A DNA stretch of 64,000 nucleotides from Alitta virens (taxonomy: Eukaryota; Annelida; Polychaeta; Phyllodocida; Nereididae), in contig OW028581.1 in NCBI GenBank assembly GCA_932294295.1, forward strand, positions 14,482,162 to 14,546,161. The letters run 5' to 3'. A program made the position numbers and the translations under genes. The notes beneath the pieces are model-generated. The model worked only from the letters and a program-made list of their open reading frames with translations. It searched no databases and was not told where the DNA came from. Below, in pieces: positions 37,201 through 46,941 of this stretch (positions within the stretch are counted from its first letter, which is position 1; every line of letters begins with the position of its first letter).

Positions 37201-39395
37201 AGTTATTTGCTATATATATGACAACCCATCAGTTTACCAGGATTAGAAAATAAGGAATTGACTAAACACCTGACTGACAGATTAGACCAGTTCGGATTAA
37301 GTAGATGATGCACTAGTAATATGACTTGCTGTCCAGAACAGGAAGACAACAAGTGAAGCGTTCATTTTACAGTGGAATGATAAATTTAACAAATAAGAAA
37401 GGTCATGTGCAGAAAATAATTTGTGTACATAAAAGAAACAGAACTGAGACAACCCTCTCCACACTTTTACAGTTTTCGTCATTCTCAAGTGATGCTTCGC
37501 GGATCGTGTTCCATGTATATCAGAAGTTCCCACCCTACCGGAATGATGCATTCAATAACCAGTACATGCTTGAGAAGTTCTGCTTCAACTCCTACTTTGA
37601 GAAAAGGGTTCTCAATGTATCCACTGTTGAAGTCGCTCTTCTTATTAAACGTCGACCAACTGTCCTGGTTTGGTCTCTCATGCTGCCATTGAATTTGTTG
37701 TCTGTGGTAAGTCTTGCATAATATTTTTGGTTTCACAAACACTGTTCCCATAGTAAAGTATATATGTCTTTGAAGGCCATTAAACTGGAATGATTCTGCC
37801 TATTACACAGGCATAACTGAAATGTGCATTGTGAAGAGCCCTGTGTTGGCCACTGGGGTTCGAAGTATTTACCCAGTGTATTATATGTACCCTTACCACG
37901 AGGTTCAGGAATGCAAGGGCAGTATATGGTGAGGACACATCCTGTGTGCAGTATCCCAATGTCCAGGCCTCGTTCTCTGCCAGTCTTGTATTATGGAGTC
38001 TGATATATGAGTGGGACTTTATTAAAGCGATAGTTATTGAACACAGATGAATTGCATAGAGTTATGTTAAGGAAGATATTTTCCAGCTAATATTGTATAC
38101 CTTCTAAATATTTTGTTTATTATGTATTTATTTAGGAACATATTTTAACAAGGGTAAATTACTCAGTTTCAGTGTCATGGTGTAATTTCAGGTGGCCCTC
38201 ATGGTGTTTGCCTTGCCTTCTGAAGCGGGAGAGAAGGTGTCCCTGGCCATCACAGTCTTGCTCTCATTTACAGTGTTCCAATCCACTGTTGATCAGATGA
38301 TGCCAGACAACACTAACACTTTACCTGTAGTTGGTGAGTAATATAACAATAACACTATTTCAGAGGGTGCTATGCTGTTTGAGTGGCCCGAGCCGATGTC
38401 CAGCAGCCAAAGGGCTAGCAAAGCTGGGCAAGCCCGAGGGCTGCTGGGCAAGCCCGAGAGCTACTCAAACAGCATAGTGCACGAATGACAATAGTGTTAT
38501 AATTATTATTATCACTTTCTGATGACGTCATCAGCTAGGCCAGCCTGCGGGCAGTTATTAAATATTGGCCTGCTGCAAACTTTGATACACAGCCGCCCTC
38601 AAAATTTAGCTATTCACCAGTGATAATAATACTGAGTATAACAGCTGAATGTCCAGAGAGCAAAAGTGCATTGACGGCCAAATTAAGCAATGGCTACACT
38701 GCATATGACTGCATATGAAGATGCAAAGTTGTCTCATAATCTGAACCACCCTAAATGACAGTATTAATCAAAGTGTTCAAGACTCATTTAAATGTATGTA
38801 CCCTGTTCTTTAATGATTGCTTCTAGTGTATAGATAATATAAGAAATGAATATGTTAAGTGGAATAGCAATGTTTTTATAAGGGCTATTGGCAAGAACAG
38901 TGGTCCTATAATCAGACCTACTTTTTTTATTCTTTATTTGAAAGAAATTGTCATTCTTTTGTTGCAGCTCTGTTCATTGGGTCAGTGACAATCATGACAA
39001 CTTTGTCATTGTTTATGACGGTCATTGTGACGAGACTTTACTTCAAAGACATCGATGATCCAATATCCCCCTGGATTCGCGGAATCTTGCCCGACGGATA
39101 CTTGATCAGCACCACTTTGAGTCGCTCCAACAGTGTCAGTGCAGCCTCTGACGATAATTACAACAACCATGGCCTTTTTGGACAAGGACTGAAAGATGCT
39201 GATAATAAGCAATTAAAAGTTGGAGAAAAACTCAAAGTAAACTGGCAAAAGTTGAGTAAATTAATAGACAGAACGTGTTTATACATTTTCTCAGTAGCTT
39301 ATGTGATTTTAGCAGTTGGAACCACTGTGGCCAGTGCTTACAATCGTCTTGATATTGAGAATGACAGATGCAGCCCTTGGAAAGATGCTGAGTAA
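31228..39395 (+). CDS. Cys-loop ligand-gated ion channel, nicotinic-receptor-like (8 coding exons)
   Basis: The exons are 31228-31300, 35073-35215, 35591-35635, 35889-35998, 36969-37128, 37473-37706, 38192-38333 and 38968-39395. They join in phase to 444 residues. Residues 1-24 form a signal peptide. The ligand-binding domain starts with LLDKLFANYNRMARPV. The Cys-loop is C160 to C174 with 13 residues between and FPFD inside. M1 spans about 240-264, M2 about 269-291 (GEKVSLAITVLLSFTVF), M3 about 303-326 and M4 about 405-425. The GEK before M2 points to a cation channel, acting at the plasma membrane as a pentamer. Oddities: the loop B Trp is replaced by FSSFSSD, and there is no vicinal Cys pair in loop C, so it is not an alpha-type acetylcholine-binding subunit. 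The exon 4 donor (AA/GTCCGT) is weak, but only it keeps the frame. Its ligand is unknown. Confidence 0.92.
31537..31806. mobile_element. 270-bp MITE with poly-C terminal repeats
   Basis: The left end GCCAGGTGACCC plus a 15-C run is mirrored by the right end GGGGGGGTCACCTGC (31792-31806). Homology extends inward (AGATTCCC..TTGAAAA against TTTTAAAAGGCATTCTTGG). It lies in intron 1 of the ion-channel gene. No coding capacity. Confidence 0.6.
32570..33730. mobile_element. Foldback-type element with inverted arrays of a CGTGGGACGAAAGT-like motif
   Basis: At 32572-32696 the motif recurs about five times in one orientation (AACTTTCGTCCCACGA and variants). At 33420-33730 the reverse complement recurs about ten times, of which the seven at about 33433-33570 form a regular 18-bp tandem repeat. 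A 12-base poly-C tract ends the left array (32698-32709). The open frames through the 18-bp repeat (MSWCEG repeats) are artefacts. It lies in intron 1 of the ion-channel gene. Confidence 0.55.
34154..34256. repeat. Short inverted repeat
   Basis: ACTCAGGAATTCTTTC near 34155 is mirrored by AGAATTCCTGAGTT near 34242. The arms are about 15 bp with a loop of about 70. It is a weak foldback candidate in intron 1 of the ion-channel gene. Confidence 0.4.
36026..36644. mobile_element. 619-bp TA-flanked MITE with motif arrays
   Basis: Ends AACTGTAACCGGGGTAT and ATACCCCAGTT are inverted copies next to TA at 36024-36025 and 36645-36646. The left end repeats a GGGTATCTTTGGCCGCC-like motif three times in a row. 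Reversed copies occur at the right end (GCGGCCAAAATACCCC and GGTGGCCAAAGTTACAC). It lies in intron 4 of the ion-channel gene. Confidence 0.75.
37800..37932 (-). mobile_element. SINE-like repeat family B, minus-strand fragment
   Basis: Its reverse complement contains TGGTAAGGGT, CCCCAGTGGCCAACACAGGG and a CAATGC stretch in the same order as the family B copies at 15582 and 16218. It is diverged, in intron 6 of the ion-channel gene. Confidence 0.45.
38352..38497. mobile_element. 146-bp TA-flanked MITE
   Basis: Inverted ends of about 40 bp (ACACTATT..GTGCTATGCTGTTTGAGT, and its reverse at the right) leave almost no interior. TA flanks at 38350-38351 and 38498-38499. It starts only 18 bases after the exon 7 donor of the ion-channel gene. 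Confidence 0.7.
38519..38534. promoter_or_regulatory. 16-bp perfect palindrome with a central CRE
   Basis: CTGATGACGTCATCAG is a perfect palindrome around TGACGTCA, an ATF/CREB-type site. It lies in intron 7 of the ion-channel gene next to a MITE, so it may belong to repeat sequence. Confidence 0.3.
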
Positions 39396-39525
39396 AGATC
39401 ATAATTTGGGTGTGAAGATTTTTTATAAGACAGAAGTTTGAAGGGAGCCAAGAATAACCGTATTGCCTTTAGCGCATAAGTTGTAAAAATGCCTCGTAAT
39501 TCTGATGTGATGTCTTGTAATAGGA

Positions 39526-39531
39526 AATAAA
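39526..39531 (+). terminator. Polyadenylation signal of the ion-channel gene
   Basis: A canonical AATAAA lies about 130 bases after the stop codon, so the 3' UTR would be about 150 bases. A second AATAAA at 39848-39853 could be an alternative. Confidence 0.55.
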
Positions 39532-39549
39532 TGATTTTCCATCTACCCA

Positions 39550-41640
39550 TTTACCCATATTCAGCCATAGTACAAGGTAGTCTGGTTTAAATAATACTTA
39601 AATCCTATTAGAATAGGCTTACATGAATTGGATAGTTAATTGAGAATGCGACTTTTGTTTTACCTCGCTGCTAGATATATGTCCTGCTAAAGATATAATT
39701 CAATTATAGCTAATTATAAATTACTTATGAGGTAGATTACAACAGACTGATCTCTTTAAAAAATAAAATGGTATACGGTGGGCCTCACACCATGTAAGGC
39801 TTGCAATGTAGCTCTGTATAATTGTATTTTGTACACCAATGAGGGAAAATAAACTCATTTAACTTTAGCCAGTGCTCATTCTTTAATGATCTAAGTTCTC
39901 TTTGGGAAAAAAAGAAAACTTGTACAAAATCTAATGAATGTGTGACCGTAACAAGACTGTTGCAGACTAATAGACCTATTCAAAGTTTGGTACAGTTTCC
40001 TATGCTTTTGGACCTGAGAAAGCCAAATATCACAACCATTTTGGTCTTAGGAAGCATGAGCTCATGGAGCCTAAAGTTTTGACTATCAGAAACAACTAAA
40101 AACGCCCATTTTTCAGAAAGTTTTGGTCATAACCTCGTGTAGTGAGGCACATGGGTGAAAAAAAAACAACTGCAAATTGTTATGAAAGCATGAAACTTTC
40201 AGGACCTTCAGAGAATCATATTAGCCTCATTTTTGGATATGGAACCCTAATAGAATTTGACCTAGTTTCAGAATGGGAGCATTTTGAAAAATGGCCACAG
40301 ACAATTCAGAAAACGCTTTAGTTTGTGAAGGCAAAGCAAATAAAATTGGTTGACCTCAAAACCAGACCATAGTACTCATTTAGCACATACAGATTGAAAG
40401 AAAGGTAATTTTTCCGGGCTGTCTCTTTAATTCAAGTGAAAGGACGTTGGTACTGGCTATGGAACTCTTGACTAACTTTCAGCTCACAGAGCCTTTATGC
40501 CAATGAAACTTATTCCAGATAAGATGATAGCACTGGCATAAAGAAAACTCTCATACAATAAAGAACAATGCTTTATTGCACAAAACAGGTACAATATGAT
40601 GATTAAAACCTGGGATAACCCGCCGCATTGGTCCGATGTCAGACCCATGTAGGCTGACATGGCAGGTTAGCTGGGAAGCTTTTCTGTGCAAAGCAAAACA
40701 AGCAAGTTCAGTATACTTGCAACTCAAATCAGTCTCTCAGAAAGATAAACAAGTTTCTGTAATTTTGTGAAAAGAGGCAAACTGCATAATGTTTCCATGT
40801 TTCAACAAGTAGCAAATATTGGTGACATGATTGTCATAGAAGTACACTGGTTGTCTGGTAAGTGTGTACAATAACATGGAGTGGTCTGTTCTCAGGTTGG
40901 CATGGGTTGAGCTGATCACTTACATAGAAAATGTTACATGTGCCTCCACTACCTTGCCTGTTTTAAATCTTTCTGATCTGCAACTATGTACACTGTACAG
41001 AGGAAGAATTTCAAATTGCGGGCATTAAAAATTTAGTTTTATAATCATGAATTCCATGTTCTATGTTCAACAGAAAGATGCCTATCCACATAAAGGGTAC
41101 TCGTACTGTCTCAGAGCCTGCAATTTAATTGCTACTAGAGATTTAGTGATGCAATCAACAAGTCATCGCCACACCAAAGCCACAAAAACAACTCCACCTG
41201 TGTGTCTTGGGATGCTTCTTTATTTATGTAAATTATCAGTTGAAAGCATGTTCAGTCTGGGTCTGTTATTCTCTGATGAACATGCATGTTTTGGCTTTAT
41301 ATACATGTACACCATTGGAAATTGGAACTGGTGTCTGGGAACTTAACAAGAGGGCTTGTGTTCTATGCCCTGCCAATATATGTCAGGGTCTTTTTACTAT
41401 TGCTGCTGGGGATAATGTTGATGAAAATCCCATCTTCATCAACAGTTGAAGGCAGCTGGTATAACAGGCATTTTGCTGTACCAGTACTGGAGATGGAGAT
41501 CATCAGATCAGATACCCAAGAACATCAAAATAGTTCAACCAAAGATAGCAATTGTTTTACCTGAATTCTACAGAAAACTTGCAAAATCGCATATTGATGT
41601 ATATCATCTTTATTTCAGGCTATATAAGGGGATTATTTAT
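39550..41640. other. Gene-free stretch
   Basis: No supported gene. Overlapping frames at 41047-41649 lie on the same DNA in different frames, show no family resemblance, and are probably chance. Confidence 0.5.
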
Positions 41641-41641
41641 A

Positions 41642-42251
41642 CAGTGTAACCTGCCCTAGTGGTTACCTCTTTAGAGCAGCCACCTGGCCTAAGTGGTCAG
41701 TCTAATTCCCCCAGAACAAAATACTATGTAAATGAACCTTGATTAGGCAGCCACCTCCATTCTGTGGCCAGTGGTCACTGTGCTTAGTGGTCAGTTGCCC
41801 CTATTATAACAGACCAGTGGAGCCATGAAGTCTGGTATTATGTAATATTGCATCACCCAACTAAAGACAACAATTTGAAGCTAGAAACCTAATCTTAAAA
41901 CAAAGTTTTATCTTTTTACCCCTCTTAATGTTTTAGACTTAGAGTTAATATATTATATAATATTATGACAGTAACATACATGTACAAACTAAAAGCTGGT
42001 TGATCATTACATGATTGCACTAATATAAACATTTTCTTCTCCCAGTATATTTTATAGAGCAATATCATTTTAAAATTAGAACATGTCAATAGCAAATATC
42101 TGAAATCATTCAGTAATATAAGTAATGCAATCAAAATTTTTAATTATGAAAGCCGGGTTTGCATTATCTACACCTGACTTCAGCAGCCACCTGGCTTTAG
42201 CAGCCACTTTGGCCACTTCCCTTGGCTGACCACTTAACACAGGTTGCACTG
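41642..42251. mobile_element. 610-bp Tc1/mariner-type MITE
   Basis: The ends CAGTGTAACCTG and CAGGTTGCACTG are inverted and flanked by TA at 41640-41641 and 42252-42253. The CAGTGYAACC start is typical of pogo/mariner elements. Inside each end AGTGGTCA and GCAGCCACCTGGC motifs recur, in opposite orientations at the two ends. No transposase. Confidence 0.8.
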
Positions 42252-43004
42252 TATATATATCATGAATTCCATGTGATGGAATCATCATTTGCACACACTT
42301 TTACTGTTCATTTATCATAAATAAATAATTTACACTACTGAAGACACATTTATCGTATCTCTGAAAGGAACGTCCAGTTAAAAAGTGTCCTGCATCAAAA
42401 CAAGTGAAGTTCAGTGGGGCTTTATGGTGGGTATGCCCAATGATATGTAGCAAGACAGAATCACTTGAAACAGAACACTGACCAAGGAAAGCTCTCAGTA
42501 ATCTGCTGTGTCAGCTCACTCGTAATATTTAATGAATATCTACTCACATAAGTTATAATTTTAGGATGTCTGGTGATAGTAAATGCCACAATACTAACGG
42601 TGGCCTCAAGATATACTTCAAGTTGGGGCAAAGAAGTGTGTGACGGAATTACAATTTATGTGTGACGGAATCACGAGTGGGACTTCACATGAGATAGCTA
42701 AGAATCTCACCGATAAAAAAAATTAATTGAACAATTTAAAGTTAACTTTGACCCTTTTAATTTCTTCAGTTGAGTTACAAACTGCCAAGTGGGTCTTTTC
42801 AAGTCATAAACAAGTTTTGGTTACAAGTAAAAACAATACAGACCCAAAAGGCAAATTACAATTATTAACAATATTAAACTTTGGTAAAGTGTCAAAATCA
42901 CTGATTAATGAAGCATTATGTCTTACAAATATAATGCCAGCCTCCATAACAATAGGATTAGCCAAGAAATTGTCAAAAAATGTATGGAACATTAAATCTT
43001 ATAA

Positions 43005-45477
43005 TCATTTATAGCAGGATTGACATGTAAAGTATTCATCATCATCTAGTATACCAGCTATTTCTGCACAACTAAGGTGGAAATATGTCTGACAAATAAT
43101 ACATGGTAGCCAGTCCTGGTCATACTTGGGATCATTTCGATCACCATAATTGTACTGACATAAACCACATGGGTATTTTTCTTTTTGTTGTTTGCTTTTC
43201 TTGACTTTTTAGCACCACTTTTCTTTACCTTTGTGTTTTCTTAGAAGTGCCATGTGCAGCTTTTGTCCTCCCTTCATCTGGGCATTCACATGCTCTCTAA
43301 CATTTGAACAACTTCCATCATCTGCTACACTCAAGCTACTTTCCTCATCCACTAAATTCAAACCACTTCCTTCATTTGAAACATTTGAACGACTTCCCTC
43401 ATGAACTACACTCAAACCACTTCGTGCATCTGTAACATTTGAAGGACTTCCCTCATCAACTACATCCAAACCACTTCCTGCATCTGTAACATTTGAACTA
43501 CTTCCCTCACCTGCTACACTCAAGCTACTTTCCTCATCCACTAAATTCAAACCACTTCCTTCATCTGCAACATTTGAAGCACTTCCCTCGTCAACTACAT
43601 CCAAACCACTTACTGCATCTGTAACATTCGAAACACTTCCTTCAACTGCAATATTCAAATGACTTTCCTCATCCACTACATTCAAACCACTTCCTTCTGC
43701 CACTGCATCATGACCAATAACCCCATCTAGGCCTACCTCAAGTGACTGAAGGGGTTCTGCTGCTAGTGACAATTGTGGCTGATCCTGATCTGAGATATTC
43801 CTGGTTGGAATTTCTATCATACTCATATCAATTTCATGAACAGCTGACTTTGCAGCTTCATTATAGAATTTCAACTCAACAGAGTTTCCTACAGGTTTCA
43901 CATGATGAGTATTTAGAACACCTGGCATAGGTCGTACAAATTGCCACAGAAGTTTTAATCCAAGATAGTTCTATCCATTTCCTCAGCACTTGTGACAGTG
44001 CATTTGATTTTTGACCCTGAACTCACTACCTGTTGGAAAGATTCAGCATTTTGAACATATGCCTGGCGACCTAACTCTCTTTGGTGAAAAATCCTTTTGA
44101 CAGTGCCCCCTAAGGCATCACAAGGTCCTTTGCCATGAGAAGTTGCTCAGAAACTCCACTGGACAGACATTTTGTAGAAGGTGCTGAAAATCACTAAGCT
44201 TGCAAATATATAATGATTCTTAAACTTAGCAGCACTGCCATCACTCCAAAAACTCACACAAGATACTTTAGGCATGGTATTGCTAACATAATCGAGAATG
44301 GTCTTCAGTGCTGATGCCACTGAAACTTTGTTGTGGTCCAAACAATCTGACACAATTACCCAGGACACAGTGGTATCTCGATGCCACACAACGATAGTGA
44401 ACACACTCAGCTGCTTTTGAAACCAGTGCACTGACTGGACTTCATCTTGGTTTGGAACCCGAAAATTCTCGCTGTAATCCATTTGGATTACACACAAATG
44501 GCTGTCAGATTGTTGGGCCTGATCTTTGTTGTTTTGTTATGCACTCTCCTGATGGTGCTTAATGAAGACATGCCACAGAAACTGGGGCATCTTGTTCGTA
44601 AGCAATATACACAAATCCTCCACACTGCCTTGGTGCTCCTGTTTCACCATATGCCCCCCCCCCCCCCCGGCATCATTCTGCCACTGAAACCACCTCATGT
44701 TTTCTTTCTTGACATCAGCTTAAAAAAATTCCAGGTAAATAATGGAAAGTAATTTCCCCTCACTGCATTCATCGCAGTCATTAGACATACACTTCTCTGC
44801 ATCAATGCTGCAGACAATTTGACCCAGGAATTCTCTCCTGTACTTAGGTATCAATGGCAGTTTTCTATTCAGGGCTTCTAAAATGAGGATAATGTTGGAG
44901 CGATACACACACCCACATACATTTTGTGGCATCTCACTGACTAATTTAACATTGGCTGGTCTTAGATCAGCAAACTTGCTTAATTTGCAAACTCGAGGGT
45001 TTTCTTCTGCAAAGATGCTAAATGCTTCTGCAATTGCGGTCATCATGTGCCTTTTTTGCAAAATTTTCTTAACCCATCCACTCTAACTGACACTGTATCA
45101 GCCTTACCAGGCATCACTCTAGAAATACTATCTAGTTCATAGAATTCTTGAATCAGATGTATATTCTCATCACTTAATGCCCTAGGTGATTCATTTCGGG
45201 CAGCCACATCAATCCCTAGGACTTGATGATGTGCCAAATAACCAAGCACTGCTGCTTGCTTGCGTGGACTTCTGGGCAAAGCATTTTTCTTTGCCTTAGA
45301 GAAAGTAGCATAATTGGCATATGCCATAAGAGGTGTAATCTTTGTAGCTGGTTTATCTATTGTTTGGTTTTGTCTCCCCTTTTCTGTGGCAATCCTTTGC
45401 GCTGCTCTGGACTCAACCAACCAAGTAATTAGCATAGGCATTCTCATCCTCTTCTAATTTTTGTCTTCTCTTTCATT
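43005..45477 (-). pseudogene. Transposase-like gene with C-terminal PHD finger (frameshifted)
   Basis: Minus-strand pieces are, in order: 45447-45043 (basic, with ALPRSPRKQAAVLGYL), 45061-44720 (LRPANVKLVSEMPQNVCGC and a CDEC pair), 44497-44147 (MDYSENF, then QDEVQSVHW, then FWSDGSAAKFKNHY), about 44140-43960 (SHGKGPCDALGGTVKR), 43928-43209 (HHVKPVGNSVELKFYNEAA, then a repeat) and 43178-43005. The last piece has CGLC, CIIC, HLSC and CQSC, which is the C4-H-C3 order of a PHD finger. A TTTCAG acceptor lies just before the first ATG near 45477. The conserved Asp-containing motifs suggest a DDE-type transposase, but I cannot name the superfamily. Frameshifts near 45410, 45060, 44690 and 43200 show the copy is dead. 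A 15-C run lies at 44654-44668. Confidence 0.65.
43290..43694 (-). repeat. 27-bp coding minisatellite, 15 units
   Basis: Fifteen imperfect 27-bp units encode nine-residue repeats such as GSGLDVVDE and GSASNVADE. All keep the reading frame, and adjacent units alternate between two types. They form an acidic linker between the transposase core and the PHD finger. Confidence 0.85.
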
Positions 45478-46277
45478 GCCTTTCAGCATCTGTCATGGGA
45501 ATGATCATCCTGAAATAAATAAACAAATATATGCAACATAGGTTTTTGCTGCCTAGATAATAGATTTATGCAATTCAAGACAACTATAATTATAGATATT
45601 CAAGACCGTACTTTAAATCTAAGAAGCCCTAGAGATTCACCTGGTGTCATTTTCCTGTCTCTGAATTCTTTCTGATGTCAAATTACAACTTATTGGGCTT
45701 TTATTTCTGCAAGGAAAAAAATTGCTATTATTTCTTACATAATCATGAATAAACAATAAAGTGATTCCGTCACGCTGATTATTTGCAGGGATTCAGCAAT
45801 GCAATAACCATTGAACTATAATTATACCACTTTTTAGAAGTTAATAGGATTGCACAAATTCACTTTAATATTTTTACTTCTGTCAAAATATAAATTATTT
45901 CATTCTTCAGCATGACGGAATCACACTCATATCCTTATTTCGGTGTTGATCTGAGCCATGAATTTTAAATATTAGAATGAAATTTATCAGACATAGCATT
46001 AAATATTGTAACAATACTTATTGTGTGTGTTCTTAACACACTTACAGTACCATGGTTTGGGCGAGATCTTCAATCAAATGTTATGTTTGTGATGCTGCTG
46101 AGCAGACGAAAATGTTCTTGAGTGTCTCACCACAGATATTTTTTTTTTTACGGTCAAAATTCCAATTTTTTAAAAATTAAAACATATGTCTTGAAAATGC
46201 ATAAATACGCAGAAAGTGATATTCAGCATTTGTCGTCTTGTATTGCTGATGACTGTTTTTTTGTGTGTGTAAAGGTC

Positions 46278-46725
46278 CAATTTCTGCCGAAAGACGGCGC
46301 TTGTCCGGTGCGTAGCACCAGTCTTTCTGATAACTCACGCGAAGCATCAAGGGATAACGTAAAAAATTGATCGTTGAATAAGCGTCGCAACACCGTTACA
46401 AGGCTTGTTCAGTCCCATTTATTTCGTTAGAACGCTTGTTCAGTGCTTTTCACGAAAATAGTACCTTCTGCAGTAGGTGGAATTCCACGGTAAAGTTGTT
46501 CAATTTCACGACGTTAGTAGAGTTAAAGTCAAAAGAAATCGTCTGAATTAATTTTACAGTGAGTGGCTTCTTGGAAGAAAAGAATAAGGCGTAGTAATCG
46601 CACTACTTTGTGTGCAGACGACGCGCGGAAGCATTTCCCTCCCCGATTTTGGGGGAGCGGCAAATCGGTTATGAGAAAGGCCGGTGCTTCGCACCGGATC
46701 GTAGCGCCGCCTTACGGAAGAAAAC
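46278..46725 (+). mobile_element. 448-bp MITE (family M), copy 1
   Basis: Terminal inverted repeats of about 55 bp begin TTTCTGCCGAAAGACGGCG and end in the matching reverse complement. The flanks are an 11-bp direct repeat, GTGTAAAGGTC, at 46267-46277 and 46726-46736. A target duplication of this length fits the Mutator-like superfamily, but no transposase is present. A reversed copy is at 50168-50609. Confidence 0.8.
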
Positions 46726-46864
46726 GTGTAAAGGTCAACATTTTAAGTTATATAATGCGAAATCCGAGAGGTGGCGCCCTCAGTCTTACACACCCTCTGT
46801 AGTCAAACCATTAAACAAATTGCCGCCACATTGTTTAGGGCATTTTGCTGAAGCAAGCAGGGCA

Positions 46865-46941
46865 ATGCCACGGTGCCACTGTTCAGCATACAATTGCAAG
46901 AGCAGAAGAGCTTCTGTGACACGAAAACTAACTTTCCACTC
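46865..46941 (+). CDS. Possible first exon of a THAP-domain protein (25 codons)
   Basis: The ATG at 46865 opens MPRCHCSAYNCKSRR followed by LTFHS, then a donor (TC/GTAAGATG). This resembles the start of a THAP zinc finger: the first Cys pair (C-SAYNC) and the FH that normally precedes FP. THAP genes often split near this point. I found no following exon with the W, C and H residues that complete the finger, so this may be a relic of a P-element- or Kolobok-type transposon gene or a broken host gene. Confidence 0.4.

Larger units (their letters stand above)
42638..45926 (-). mobile_element. Decayed DNA transposon with a PHD-finger transposase (family unassigned)
   Basis: The motif TGTGACGGAATCAC recurs at both ends: 42638-42652 and 42661-42674 on the left, inverted at 45761-45773, and direct at 45911-45926. 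Between them a broken minus-strand coding region reads like a transposase. The exact ends and target duplication are not certain because the motif is repeated in both orientations. Confidence 0.65.

Noticed and set aside
41047..41649. Four overlapping plus-strand open frames
   Set aside because: They lie over the same DNA in different frames with hydrophobic, low-information content and no splice structure.
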